This document shows, in pieces, positions 46,374-57,100 of a stretch of DNA of 64,000 nucleotides. Numbering within the stretch: the stretch's first letter is position 1; each line of letters starts with the position of its first letter. Source of the stretch: Adhaeribacter rhizoryzae (GTDB lineage Bacteria > Bacteroidota > Bacteroidia > Cytophagales > Hymenobacteraceae). Where the stretch lies: the NCBI RefSeq assembly GCF_008629685.1, contig NZ_VWSF01000001.1, positions 124,001 through 188,000 of the forward strand, given 5' to 3'. A program made the position numbers and the translations under genes. The notes beneath the pieces are model-generated. The model was not told the origin of the DNA, did not search any database, and was given only the letters and a program-made list of their open reading frames with translations.

Positions 46374-46663
46374 GAGTTCTATGGACAAGTACTGCGAGCG
46401 GACATTTAGAAAATATATTCGATTACTATAAAATTACAGCTAACCTTACAATTGCCAGAAAATTAGTTAAAAGTATTGTACGGAAAATATCTGCTTTGTC
46501 AAAACACCCAAATATAAGCCAGCATGAACCATTACTTGCCGACAGGCAAAAAGAATACAGGTATATTGTTGAAGGCAACTACAAAATAATTTATTGGGTA
46601 GACGCAGCAGCTATTTACATTGCAGCAGTTTTTGATACTCGGCAAAACCCAGATAAAATTTGA
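46364..46663 (+). CDS. RelE/ParE-family toxin
   Basis: 99 residues. The fold is shown by LRVLWTSTASGHLENIFDYY at the start, KISALSKHPNISQHEPLL in the middle, and EYRYIVEGNYKIIYWVD followed by VFDTRQNPDKI, the classic end of RelE/ParE toxins. Members either cut mRNA on the ribosome or inhibit DNA gyrase; the sequence does not decide which. It overlaps the antitoxin gene by 10 bases. The pair lies between palindromes B and C. Confidence 0.88.
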   Translation: MVLRVLWTSTASGHLENIFDYYKITANLTIARKLVKSIVRKISALSKHPNISQHEPLLADRQKEYRYIVEGNYKIIYWVDAAAIYIAAVFDTRQNPDKI

Positions 46664-46680
46664 AGAGCCGAATAAAAGCC

Positions 46681-46756
46681 CCTGCTCACATTGTGTAAAC
46701 GTCATGCTACGGCCGGATGATCTTGCTCGTTGTTTATACAACCCATTGACTGCAAG
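46681..46756. repeat. Imperfect palindrome C, cassette-site-like
   Basis: TTGTGTAAAC (46690-46699) pairs with GTTTATACAA (46731-46740) at 9 of 10 positions. The left arm from CTGCT through TATGCT-like bases matches that of palindrome A. It closes the AT-rich accessory patch just after the toxin gene. Confidence 0.6.
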
Positions 46757-46872
46757 CTTAAAAATTAAAACAAAACTAATAATTTTACCTGCTGCTTTTT
46801 CCTAAACCTCCTATCAGAACGCAGTTAAATATTTTATTTAGCGTACCCCTGCAAAAGCTATAATATTCTTAC

Positions 46873-48492
46873 ATGCGTGTTTTCCTGTTGCTGATTGTAG
46901 TGCTGCTTTTTTTTACCAATTGTTCCGGCTCTGCGGGTAAGGAGAAAAACCTGAAAGACGAAAGTATTAGTTTGTCGGAAGCAATATTGCCGGATGCTGC
47001 TAAAACCGCGCATTTAAGCGGAAAAGATTTAGCAAACGCTTACTGTCAGGCCTGCCACGCCTTACCCAACCCAGGGTTGTTAGATAAAGCTACCTGGCAA
47101 AATAAAGTATTGCCCCAAATGGGCTTGCGCCTGGGTTTGCCGGCCCCCAACATTAACCCGTTTTTAGGTAAACAACCCGACGAAATATATACCCTAATTA
47201 AAGCCGGCATTTACCCGCAAAAGCCTTTAATAGCCGCTAAAGACTGGCAAAAAATAGTGGAATATTATACGCAGGCAGCGCCCGAAAAATTAACGTTGCC
47301 CACCTTAACAAAATTAGACACTATCCTAAACAACTTTTCGGTAATTATTCCGGATTTAAACAAAGGCAAGCCAGCTTTAACTACGCTCATTAAATACGAA
47401 ACCCAGGCAAAAGAACTTTGGGTTGGCGATTTACGCAACTGGCTGTTCCGGCTAAACCAAGATTTACAGGCAGTAGATTCCGTGCACCTGCAAGCGGTGC
47501 CCGTAGATTTAATTAAAAACAATGCGGGGTACAAAGTTGTAAATATTGGTTCTATTTTACCTACCGATAAAGCAACAGGCAATATTTACCAGGTACCGCC
47601 CACTGCAAAAGAAAAGAGCACCGGTATATTATTAAAAGATTTACACCGGCCGGTAAATATTATTGAAGCCGATTTAAACCAGGATAAACTACCAGATTTA
47701 GTAGTCTGTAATTACGGGTATAATTTTGGTTCGCTGGTGGTGTATTTTAATTTGGGTAAAGGTAAATACGAGCCGGTTACTTTAAAAAACCTGCCCGGCG
47801 CCCGTAAAGCAGAAATTAAAGACTTAAACCACGATGGGCTACCAGATATAATAGCCTTGTTCGCCCAAGGCACCGAAACCCTGAAAGTATTTTATAACCA
47901 GGGCAACGGAAAATTTGCAGAAGAAAATTTAGTACAGTTTCCGCCGGTTTACGGCACCAATTACTTCCAGTTAGTAGATTTTAACCAGGACGGCCACCTG
48001 GATATATTATTTGCCAACGGCGATAACGCCGATTATTCTTTTATTATGAAACCTTACCACGGCATCCGGATTTGGCTAAACAATGGCAAAAATAAATTCC
48101 GGCAAAAATACTTTTTTCAGATGCCGGGTGCCTGGAAAGCCGTTGCCCACGATTTTGACCAGGATGGTGACCTGGATATTGCTGCTATCTCGTACTTCCC
48201 CGATTTTGAACGCTCGCCCGAGCGCGGATTTATTTACCTGGAGCAAACCGCCCAGTTTAACTTTACAGCCGCCACTTTTAAGCAATCTCTACTAGGGCAT
48301 TGGTTTACCCTCGAAACGGCTGATTATGATCAGGATGGGGACGAAGATATTGTGCTGGGTTCGTTTACCAATGCCCTAAGTCCGGTGCCACCTGGTATCA
48401 GACAAAATTGGCTTGCCAATGGCCCCGGTATACTGGTATTGCAAAATAAAAAAATAACTAAACCAAATCAGGTTATTTTTGTTAATAAGTAA
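46873..48492 (+). CDS. Cytochrome c-like motif fused to FG-GAP/VCBS propeller, lipoprotein
   Basis: 539 residues. The leader MRVFLLLIVVLLFFTNC gives a likely lipoprotein Cys17. An N-terminal haem-binding motif C58-Q-A-C-H62 sits in a short cytochrome-like domain (about 45-135). The rest is a propeller with repeated calcium-type loops: DLNQDKLPD, DLNHDGLPD, DFNQDGHLD, DFDQDGDLD and DYDQDGDED. The combination suggests a surface or periplasmic electron-transfer or binding protein. Its function is not known to me. It is upstream of the third susC on the same strand, about 510 bases away. Confidence 0.82.
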   Translation: MRVFLLLIVVLLFFTNCSGSAGKEKNLKDESISLSEAILPDAAKTAHLSGKDLANAYCQACHALPNPGLLDKATWQNKVLPQMGLRLGLPAPNINPFLGKQPDEIYTLIKAGIYPQKPLIAAKDWQKIVEYYTQAAPEKLTLPTLTKLDTILNNFSVIIPDLNKGKPALTTLIKYETQAKELWVGDLRNWLFRLNQDLQAVDSVHLQAVPVDLIKNNAGYKVVNIGSILPTDKATGNIYQVPPTAKEKSTGILLKDLHRPVNIIEADLNQDKLPDLVVCNYGYNFGSLVVYFNLGKGKYEPVTLKNLPGARKAEIKDLNHDGLPDIIALFAQGTETLKVFYNQGNGKFAEENLVQFPPVYGTNYFQLVDFNQDGHLDILFANGDNADYSFIMKPYHGIRIWLNNGKNKFRQKYFFQMPGAWKAVAHDFDQDGDLDIAAISYFPDFERSPERGFIYLEQTAQFNFTAATFKQSLLGHWFTLETADYDQDGDEDIVLGSFTNALSPVPPGIRQNWLANGPGILVLQNKKITKPNQVIFVNK

Positions 48493-49005
48493 TATAAATA
48501 TTTATTAATCAGATAATTATATGGTAATAAATAGAATGAGAGTAGTTGCTTTAGATACTAATATGCTGCCAAAAACAGGTTGGCTGTAAAAGAGGAAAAA
48601 AGCAAATAAATAAAGCAAAAATTATTCTGCAATCAGGCGTTTGTAGTTGCCGAAAAGAGCAACTTATTTTAAAAAAAATAGTAAATAAAATTGCAGAATA
48701 GAGTCTTTATCTCTAGGAATAATTAATGCCCTTCCTATTTTATAAGTCTGTGGTTTCTGCTTATAACTTTTCAAAAATTAATATTCCCTTGTATGTAAGT
48801 TTACAAAATCAAAAATTCAGTTAATGCCTGTTTATGCAAGAATATTTTTAACAGAGTTTGTTTGTGCATACAAATAAGCTAATAATTGTAATGTTATATT
48901 AAAAAAGCTATAAATTTTAAAGTTGACTTAGCGATTAAATATAATAAACTCTTTATAAAGTATATTTACCAAATTTTTTACCACCCAAACAAAATAATAG
49001 TGCTT
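48493..49005. other. AT-rich spacer upstream of the third SusC gene
   Basis: About 510 bases with no credible ORF or strong hairpin. Composition and length resemble the other susC leader regions. The reading frame of the SusC gene opens at a GTG at 49000, but the ATG at 49006 gives the leader shared with its paralog. Confidence 0.45.
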
Positions 49006-52000
49006 ATGAAAAGAAATACGCATCGCTGGCAACGTAAAAGTTGCCTTTTGTTGATGTTGCTTGCATTTGGTGGGGCTGCTCCTTTACAGGCAGCCGTAGA
49101 AACTAATATTTCTGCCACCCGGCCAGTAGCATGGACAATTTCCGGTCGGGTTGTTTCGGCAAACGGAGACGCCTTACCGGGCGTAACCATTCTGCTGAAA
49201 GGTACCAGCACCGGAACCGCTACCGACGTTAGCGGTAATTACACTTTAAATGTGCCCGAAAGCGGCGGTACTTTAATTTTTTCTTTTATTGGTTATACCA
49301 CCCAAGAAAGAACTTTTACCGGTCCGGGTACCATTAATGTTACCTTAGCCGATGACGCCAAAGCTTTGGAGGAAGTAGTAGTAACTGGTTATGGTACGCA
49401 GCAAAAAAGCGATATTACCGGTTCGGTAGCTTCGGTTAAAGGCGAAGAAATAGCCCAGATTCCGACACCTAGTGTGGCCCAGGCTTTGCAAGGGCGGGCA
49501 CCAGGCGTGCAGATTACGGCTAACTCGGGTTCACCGGGAGCTGGTTCCAGTGTTCGTATCCGCGGGGTAGCTTCGGTTAATGCCGTGGATGTACTGTACG
49601 TAGTAGACGGTGTGCAAATACCTTCTTCGGCGGGCGTAAACTTCCTGAACAACGACGATATTGCTTCGGTAGAAGTATTGAAAGATGCTTCCGCGGCAGC
49701 TATTTATGGTTCGCGGGCTGCAGGTGGGGTAATTTTGATTACTACCAAAAAAGGGAAAGCCAATACCTCTAATGTTAATTTTTCGGCTTACAAAGGTATT
49801 CAGAACACCTGGCGCAAGCTGGATATGACTAATTTGCGCGAGTATGCGGCGTTAGATAACCTGGCGCGTCAGAATGCCGGGGTAGTAACTAACCCCGAGT
49901 GGGCAAATCCCGAAAGTTTAGGCGAAGGTACCAACTGGCAAGACGCCTTATTCCGGACCGCCGATATTGAAAACTACCAGTTATCTTGGGGCGGCGGCAG
50001 CGAAAGCTCAACTTTTTATGCTTCCGGTAGCTATTATAAAAGAGAAGGTATTGTACTTGGTTCTGCCTTCGATCGCTACACCTTCCGGTTAAATACCGAC
50101 CATAAAATTGGCAAACGTTTTAAAGTAGGTAACAGCTTACAGGTTAGCGCCACCAGCGAAGATATTATCCCGAACAACCAGGATTTACAAAGCGGCGTTT
50201 TAGGTCGGGGTATCCGGCAGGTGCCTTCGGTAAACGTGCGTAACCCGGATGGTACTTACGATGGCCCATTGGGTAACTTTGAAGGAGAAAGCGAAAACCC
50301 AGTGTTCCTGGCCCTGGAGTCTAATAACAACTCCCGTAACTACCGCGCTATTGGTTCTATCTACGGCGATATTGAATTATTTTCCGGTTTATCTTTCCGG
50401 TCTACGTTCAATATTGATGCCTACATGTACGACAATACCGATTTTAACCCACAGTTTCAGATTGGTAACAGAAACAATCCGGTAGCCAGCTTAAACGTGA
50501 GCGAAGGTAATGGCCGTACCTGGCAGTGGAGTAATATTTTTACTTACCGCAAAACTTTCGGTAACCACAGCATTAATGCCTTAGCTGGTATTGAGGCCCA
50601 GGATAACCACGCACGCTTTTATTCAGCGAGCCGGGCCGGCTTCCTGAAAAATGACGAAATTCAGTATTTAGATCAGGGTTCCTCTTCGGACCAGGCGCGT
50701 GGTGGTGCCAATGGGTATGCGTTGTACTCGCAACTTGCCCGTGTTAACTACGATTACGCGAATAAATACCTGTTAACCGCTACGGTACGTCGCGATGGTT
50801 CTTCGCGTTTCGGTAAAGAGAATCGTTACGGGGTATTCCCATCGGCCTCGTTGGGTTACCGGATTTCCGAAGAAGAATTTATAAAAACAGTGCCGGTAAT
50901 TACGAACCTGATGCTGCGCGCCGGTTGGGGCGAAACGGGTAACCAGGCCGGTTTATCAAACTACCCGGTTTATGCTTCTTTAAGCGCTAACGGTCGTTAC
51001 CCATTTGGTGGTACCGTATTATCTGGTTATTACGTGCCCACACAGGCTAACCCGGATATTCGTTGGGAAACCGTGCAGCAAACCAACTTTGGGGTAGATG
51101 CCGGCTTCTTCCAGAATAAATTAAGCTTATCGGTCGATTATTTTATTAAAAATACCACCGATATGATTCTGACTATTGAAATTCCGAGAAGTACAGGGCC
51201 AAATGCCGGTCCGACAAACTCTGGTGCATTGGTAAATAGAGGCGTTGAGTTAGCGGCTAATTACCAGGGCGAAGCCGGAGATTTTAGATACGGCGTTGGT
51301 TTAAACTTTACCCGCGTACGCAACGAAGTTACCGAATTGCAGGATATTCCTTTATCTGGTGAATATAACCGTACCCAGGAAGGAATGCCGGTTGCCCAGT
51401 TCTGGGGTTACCGCATGGAAGGTTTGTTCCGTTCCGATGAGGAAGTTCGGGCTGCGAATGCGCTTGACGGCAACCCCGCAACCGCTTATCAGCCAGGTGC
51501 CGCTGCCGGCGATGTACGTTTTGCCGATATTAACGGCGATGGCGTAGTAGACTCCGAAGACCAGACCTTTATTGGTAACCCGCTGCCTAAATTTACGGCC
51601 GGCTTAACCGGTAACGTTGCCTACAAGCAGTTCGATATGAATTTTATTTTCTCAGGCAGCTTCGGGAACGATATTTTAAACCGGATTAGCGCGTTTGGTT
51701 ATTCCGCTGACCCTGGTAATAAATTCCGGGCGCTGATTAACAACACCTGGACTCCCCAGAACCCGAATGCTGAGTATCCGCGCTTAATATTAGGCGATCC
51801 AGGAGGAAGTAACCGAGCTAACTCCAGCCGCTGGATAGAAGATGGTACTTACGTGCGTTTGAGAAACATCCAAGTAGGTTATAATTTTGCCCCAACTTTG
51901 TTAAGCCGCATTGGCGGCAAAACAGCCCGGGTATATTTAGCCAGCGAAAACTTATTTACCTTAACCAAATACAAGAGTGGGTTTGATCCGGAGCAAGGCG

Positions 52001-52095
52001 CTTCTTACGGCGACCGTCCGTTGGATATAGGTACCGACCGGGGTAACTATCCGCAAGCGCGTACTTTCCTGCTTGGTATTAATGTTGGTTTCTAG
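49006..52095 (+). CDS. SusC/RagA-type TonB-dependent transporter
   Basis: 1029 residues from the ATG at 49006. The signal peptide (THRWQRKSCLLLMLLAFGG) and the following ISGRVVSANGDALPGVTI domain are near copies of those in the 39346 gene. LEEVVVTGYGTQ, LYVVDGVQIP and SVEVLKDASAAAIYGSRAAG mark the TonB box and plug. The barrel ends FLLGINVGF. It imports an unknown ligand through the outer membrane with the SusD partner encoded 20 bases downstream. Confidence 0.96.
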   Translation: MKRNTHRWQRKSCLLLMLLAFGGAAPLQAAVETNISATRPVAWTISGRVVSANGDALPGVTILLKGTSTGTATDVSGNYTLNVPESGGTLIFSFIGYTTQERTFTGPGTINVTLADDAKALEEVVVTGYGTQQKSDITGSVASVKGEEIAQIPTPSVAQALQGRAPGVQITANSGSPGAGSSVRIRGVASVNAVDVLYVVDGVQIPSSAGVNFLNNDDIASVEVLKDASAAAIYGSRAAGGVILITTKKGKANTSNVNFSAYKGIQNTWRKLDMTNLREYAALDNLARQNAGVVTNPEWANPESLGEGTNWQDALFRTADIENYQLSWGGGSESSTFYASGSYYKREGIVLGSAFDRYTFRLNTDHKIGKRFKVGNSLQVSATSEDIIPNNQDLQSGVLGRGIRQVPSVNVRNPDGTYDGPLGNFEGESENPVFLALESNNNSRNYRAIGSIYGDIELFSGLSFRSTFNIDAYMYDNTDFNPQFQIGNRNNPVASLNVSEGNGRTWQWSNIFTYRKTFGNHSINALAGIEAQDNHARFYSASRAGFLKNDEIQYLDQGSSSDQARGGANGYALYSQLARVNYDYANKYLLTATVRRDGSSRFGKENRYGVFPSASLGYRISEEEFIKTVPVITNLMLRAGWGETGNQAGLSNYPVYASLSANGRYPFGGTVLSGYYVPTQANPDIRWETVQQTNFGVDAGFFQNKLSLSVDYFIKNTTDMILTIEIPRSTGPNAGPTNSGALVNRGVELAANYQGEAGDFRYGVGLNFTRVRNEVTELQDIPLSGEYNRTQEGMPVAQFWGYRMEGLFRSDEEVRAANALDGNPATAYQPGAAAGDVRFADINGDGVVDSEDQTFIGNPLPKFTAGLTGNVAYKQFDMNFIFSGSFGNDILNRISAFGYSADPGNKFRALINNTWTPQNPNAEYPRLILGDPGGSNRANSSRWIEDGTYVRLRNIQVGYNFAPTLLSRIGGKTARVYLASENLFTLTKYKSGFDPEQGASYGDRPLDIGTDRGNYPQARTFLLGINVGF

Positions 52096-52115
52096 TTAAA
52101 AATTGAAAAATTAAA

Positions 52116-53732
52116 ATGAGAATAAATTTAAAATTTTCTGCCTTCTCCGGAGCCGCGCTGGTGGCCGGATTTCTGGCACTGCAAGCTTGTTCCGAAGATT
52201 TCCTGGATAGAAAACCCGAATCGGATTTAACTACCGGTAACTTTTATACAAGCGCAGACGATGCAATAGCTGCCTTAACGGCTGCCTATGACCCCTTGCA
52301 ATGGGAATTAACTACCTTAAACTCGTGGCAGTTTGGCGATGTGGTAGGTGGTGATACCGACAAAGGTAGTACCGATGATCAGGATTATGCCCAGATTGCC
52401 CAGTTGGCTAACTTTACCGCCCGCGGCGATAACTCGGAGCTAAACTTTACCTGGGAGCAAGCTTATGATGGTATTTACCGGTCTAACCTGGTGCTGGAAA
52501 GAGTGCCGGAGATAGAAATGGATGAAACTCAGAAAAATCAGATTCTGGGCCAGGCTAAATTCCTGCGGGCCATTTATTATTTCTACCTGGTAAGAACTTT
52601 TGGCCGGGTTCCTAATATTACTACCGTATTGGAGCCAACCGAAGTTTACGTGTCGCGGGCTGCCAATATTAAGGAAAATTGGGACCAGATTGAAAAGGAC
52701 TTGACCGAAGCCATCGCTGCTTTACCTGTATCCTGGACCGGCGCTAATGCTGGCCGGGCTACCAAGGGGGCTGCGCAATCACTGCTGGCCCGGGTTTACC
52801 TGTATCAGTCTACGGCTAACACCGTTTATTTTACCGCTGCTAAATGGAAAGAAGCCGCTGACTTAACCGATGCCATTATTGCTTCGGGTACTTATACCTT
52901 AGACCCCAATTATGCCCGGGTGTTTACGTTAGAAGGAGAAGATAGCCGCGAAATTATTTTCGCGATGCAGGCAGTAGGCGGAACTACCGGTTGGAACAAC
53001 GATAACGAAGGCCAGGCCCTGAACCAGTGGATTGCGCCCCGTACCACCGACTTTTCCGGTTGGGGATTTAGTACGCCTATTGGGCCAAATACGCCTAATA
53101 ACTATGCTGGTAATTCTAAAATAAAAACCAATAACATAGTAGAAGCTTACGAAGCCTGCGACCCCCGTTTAAAAGCCAATATTTTAGGCACCGACCCGAA
53201 CGACGAACTTTTTGGTATAAAGTACAACTACCAGAAAGACTCCGACAAGCCTGGCCAGTATAAACTTCAGCCGTGGTCTCGTACCGGTTATAATATCCGG
53301 AAGTACATGATTCCCGAAAGTGCTTTGGGTGCGGGTGGTGCAAACTCACCGCTTAATGTGCCTTTAATCCGGTACGCCGAAGTATTGCTGATAAACGCCG
53401 AAGCTCATAACGAATTAGGTAATTCAGCAAAAGCTTTAACCTCTTTAAATGCCATCAGAAACCGCGCCGATAATATTACCCCAAGCGGTTCTTGCCCGGC
53501 GCCTGTTACAACCACTAACCAGGCACAATTGCGCGATGCTATTATGCAGGAGCGCCGGTTAGAACTGGCTTTTGAAGGGCACCGTTTCTTCGATTTGGTA
53601 AGAACCAATCGGGCCGAAGCTTTCCTGAATGCCATGGGCCGTCCGTTCAAAAAAGGTGTCAACGATTTATTCCCGATACCACAAGGCGAAATTAACCGCA
53701 ACCCGAATTTAGAGCCGAACCCTTGGCAATAA
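52116..53732 (+). CDS. RagB/SusD-family lipoprotein
   Basis: 538 residues. The leader MRINLKFSAFSGAALVAGF... ends ALQAC, giving the lipobox, then SEDFLDRKPES, a common start for mature SusD proteins. ILGQAKFLRAIYYFYLVRTF and IMQERRLELAFEGHRFFDLV are the conserved helices, followed by LFPIPQGEINRNP. Ligand binding is at the cell surface with the upstream SusC. A terminator follows. Confidence 0.96.
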   Translation: MRINLKFSAFSGAALVAGFLALQACSEDFLDRKPESDLTTGNFYTSADDAIAALTAAYDPLQWELTTLNSWQFGDVVGGDTDKGSTDDQDYAQIAQLANFTARGDNSELNFTWEQAYDGIYRSNLVLERVPEIEMDETQKNQILGQAKFLRAIYYFYLVRTFGRVPNITTVLEPTEVYVSRAANIKENWDQIEKDLTEAIAALPVSWTGANAGRATKGAAQSLLARVYLYQSTANTVYFTAAKWKEAADLTDAIIASGTYTLDPNYARVFTLEGEDSREIIFAMQAVGGTTGWNNDNEGQALNQWIAPRTTDFSGWGFSTPIGPNTPNNYAGNSKIKTNNIVEAYEACDPRLKANILGTDPNDELFGIKYNYQKDSDKPGQYKLQPWSRTGYNIRKYMIPESALGAGGANSPLNVPLIRYAEVLLINAEAHNELGNSAKALTSLNAIRNRADNITPSGSCPAPVTTTNQAQLRDAIMQERRLELAFEGHRFFDLVRTNRAEAFLNAMGRPFKKGVNDLFPIPQGEINRNPNLEPNPWQ

Positions 53733-53750
53733 TATTCCAAACTTTGGTTT

Positions 53751-53790
53751 AAAAAGAAGAGGATCACTTTTGTGGTCCTTTTCTTTTTTT
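53751..53790 (+). terminator. Intrinsic terminator after third SusD gene
   Basis: A GGATCAC / GTGGTCC core stem with an extended A-rich/T-rich flank and a run of T residues. The rest of the spacer to 54126 has no credible gene; an upstream in-frame extension of the next ORF lacks coding character. Confidence 0.85.
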
Positions 53791-54126
53791 ATGTTATCGT
53801 AAGCTTAATTTCAATAGCCATTCCGTCAAAAGCATGCAAACCGGCATAACCCAACGCTTGCCAGCATAATATTTTATACCAGCGCCTACGCATCGCTACG
53901 TTATGGTTAATATTGCACTACATAGAGCTTGTTTAAATTTTGTTTTCGGGAGCGAAAATACTTGGTATTGGGTGCTGGCGAGACTAATTTTGAGGGACAT
54001 AGCAGCGCTACATTCCGAAAAAGAGGCGAAGGCAGGTTCCAATTGCCAGCCTTTGCAGCCCAAAGGATAAATTTTTTACATGCGCTTATTTCTTTTTACA
54101 ATTACCAGGTAAACCTGGCTAATAAA

Positions 54127-57100
54127 ATGAAAAATTATTATTCTGTTTTTTTCTTAATTCTGCTGCTTTCGCTTGCCGGGTGCAATAAAAATAAGCCTTT
54201 ATTCGAGCGTAAAACCGCTTCCGAAACCGGTATTTCTTTTATAAACACCGTAACCCCCAACGATTCTTTAAACCTTTTAAGCTATGAATATTTTTATAAC
54301 GGTGGCGGCGTTGCCGTTGGCGATGTAAACAACGACGGCTTATCTGATATTTATTTTACCGGCAATACGGTATCGAGCCGGTTATATATTAACCAAGGCA
54401 ATTTTAAGTTTAAAGATGTAACCGAACAGGCCAAAGTAGGTACGCAAACCTGGGCCACCGGCGTTGCCATGGTAGATATTAACCAGGATAACCTGTTGGA
54501 TATTTACGTTTGTGTAGCCGATTACCGCAGCCCCGAACTCCGGAAAAATTTGCTTTATATTAACAAAGGCCTAAATAAAGAAGGCATACCTACCTACGCC
54601 GAAGAAGGCGAAGAATACGGCTTAGCCGATAATGGTTACGGCACCCAGGCGGTATTTTTCGATTATGATAAAGACAACGATTTAGATGTTTATATTCTGT
54701 GCGTTAACAAAGAAGACGTAAATCCTAACCTCATTCGCCAGACCAAAAAACCTAAGCGCGACCCGAGTGTAGATCGTTTGTACCGCAACAACGGCAATAA
54801 TACTTTTACCAACGTATCGGAGGAAGCCGGTATAAACCAGGAAGGTTTTGGCCTGGGCGTGGTGGTAACCGATATTAACCAGGATGGCTGGCCCGATTTG
54901 TACGTAGCCAACGATTTTATTTTCAGCGATCAGTTGCTCATTAATAACCAGAACGGCACTTTCTCCGACAGCATTAAAAGCTATATTAAACACACCAGCC
55001 AGTTTTCGATGGGCACCGATATTGCCGATTTTAACAACGATGGCCTGATGGATATTGTAACCGTAGATATGATGCCGGCCGATAACAAAAGGCAAAAGCT
55101 CATGAACGGCGTTAAAACCTACGACGAGTTTAATTTAGCCATCCGGCGCGGCTACATGCCGCAATACGTGCGCAATAATTTACAACTGAACAACGGCAAC
55201 GGTACTTTCAGCGAAATAAGCCAACTGGCCGGCGTACACCAAACCGATTGGAGCTGGGCCGCTTTGCTCGCTGATTTTGACAATGACGGCCACCGCGATT
55301 TATTTATTTCTAACGGCATCCGGAAAGATATTACCCACCTCGATTTTGTCATGTACCACGCCATGCAAAAACGGGCGCGGTTTGGCCGGGCCGAAGGAGA
55401 AGACCAAATTCACCGGATGGTAGAAGAAATGGAAGGCGTAAAAAATCAGAATGCTCTTTTTCGTAACAACGGCGATCTCACGTTTACAAATAAATCGGAA
55501 GATTGGGGTTTAAAAGAATTTAGCTTTACCAACGGTGCGGCTTACGCCGATTTTGACAACGACGGCGACCTGGACCTGGTGATGAATAATATTGATGAAG
55601 AGCCCTACCTGTACGAAAATAATACTTTGCCGGCGGGTAAGAATAAAGATAAAAATAAAGCTACTACCAATAATTATTTACGTCTTAAACTTAAGGGCGG
55701 CGTACTGGATCACGGCACCAAAGTAAACTTAAGGTATAAAGGCCAAAAGCAGGTAGCCGAGTACACTCCTTACCGGGGTTTTCAGTCTACAGTAGAGCCT
55801 TATTTGCACTTTGGTTTGGGCAATATTACCCAGGTCGATTCGCTGGAAGTAATTTGGCCCGACGGCAAATATCAACTCCTGCAAAATATTAAAGCAAACC
55901 AATTGCTAACCTTACAACACCAGGATGCCGATGCCAAACCGCTTACAACGCCTAAGTCCCCACAAACTTTATTTACCGAAGTTTCGCAAGCCTTAGGCAT
56001 AGATTACCAGCACCAGGATGCCGAGTACGTCGATTTTAAAGTGCAACCATTATTGCCGCATAAGTTTTCCCAAAATGGCCCTGGCATGGCCGTAGGCGAT
56101 GTAAACAACGATGGCCTGGAAGATTTTTACGTAGGTGCCGGTGCAAATAAATTAGGAAAGCTTTTTGTGCAAAATGCCCAGGGTAAATTTAAAGCCACTA
56201 CCATCACCGATAAACCTTCGGCTGCTGATGAAATGGGCGTGTTGCTTTTTGATGCCGATAACGATAAAGATTTAGACCTATATGTTGTGGGCGGCGGCAG
56301 CGAATCAAGGCCCGAATTAGGTAAATACCAGAACCGCTTGTTCCGGAACAACGGGCGCGGCCAGTTTACCGAAGATCCCCAGGCTTTACCCCCAATAATT
56401 ACCAGCGGCTCCTGCGTTATTGCCGCCGATTACGACCAGGACGGCGACTTAGATTTATTTATTGGCGGCCGGGTAGAACCGCAAAAATATCCGTTGCCGG
56501 TAAAAAGCTGTATTCTGCGCAACGAAGGCGGCCGTTTTGTAGATGCTACCTCGGCAGTTTGCAAAGAACTCGAAAATATTGGCATGGTTACGTCGGCGCT
56601 CTGGACCGATTTTGACCAGGATGGCAAAGTAGATTTATTAGTGGCCGGCGAATGGATGCCCCTTACTTTCTTTAAAAATACGGGCGGTAATTTTAAGAAC
56701 GTTACGGCAGCTACCGGTTTAAGCAACACCTCGGGCTGGTGGAACAGTTTGGTTGCCGGCGATTTTGACAACGATGGCGATATTGATTATGCGGCCGGTA
56801 ATCTGGGTTTAAATTCCCGGTTTAAAGCCAGTGTAAAAGAACCCATAGAAGTTTACGCCAAAGATTTTGATAAAAACGGCAGCACCGATGCCATTATGAG
56901 TTTTTATATTGCCGGCAAAAAATACCCGGTGCCGGGCCGCGACGAGATGATAGACCAGATAGTTTCTACGCGCCGGGATTACCCTTCTTACGAAAAGTAC
57001 GCCAACTTAACGTTTGCGCAAATGTATCCGCCAGAAAAGCTGGCGGGCACCTATGCGGTTAAAGCCGAAACTTTTAAAACCAGTTACCTCGAAAACTTAG

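Noticed and set aside
53929-54126. Upstream in-frame extension of the 1175-residue FG-GAP gene
   Set aside because: The extension lacks a leader or coding character, while the ATG at 54127 gives a clear lipoprotein signal.
54682-55095. Minus-strand 137-residue ORF inside the FG-GAP gene
   Set aside because: Shadow of a repeated coding sequence; no start context or family match.
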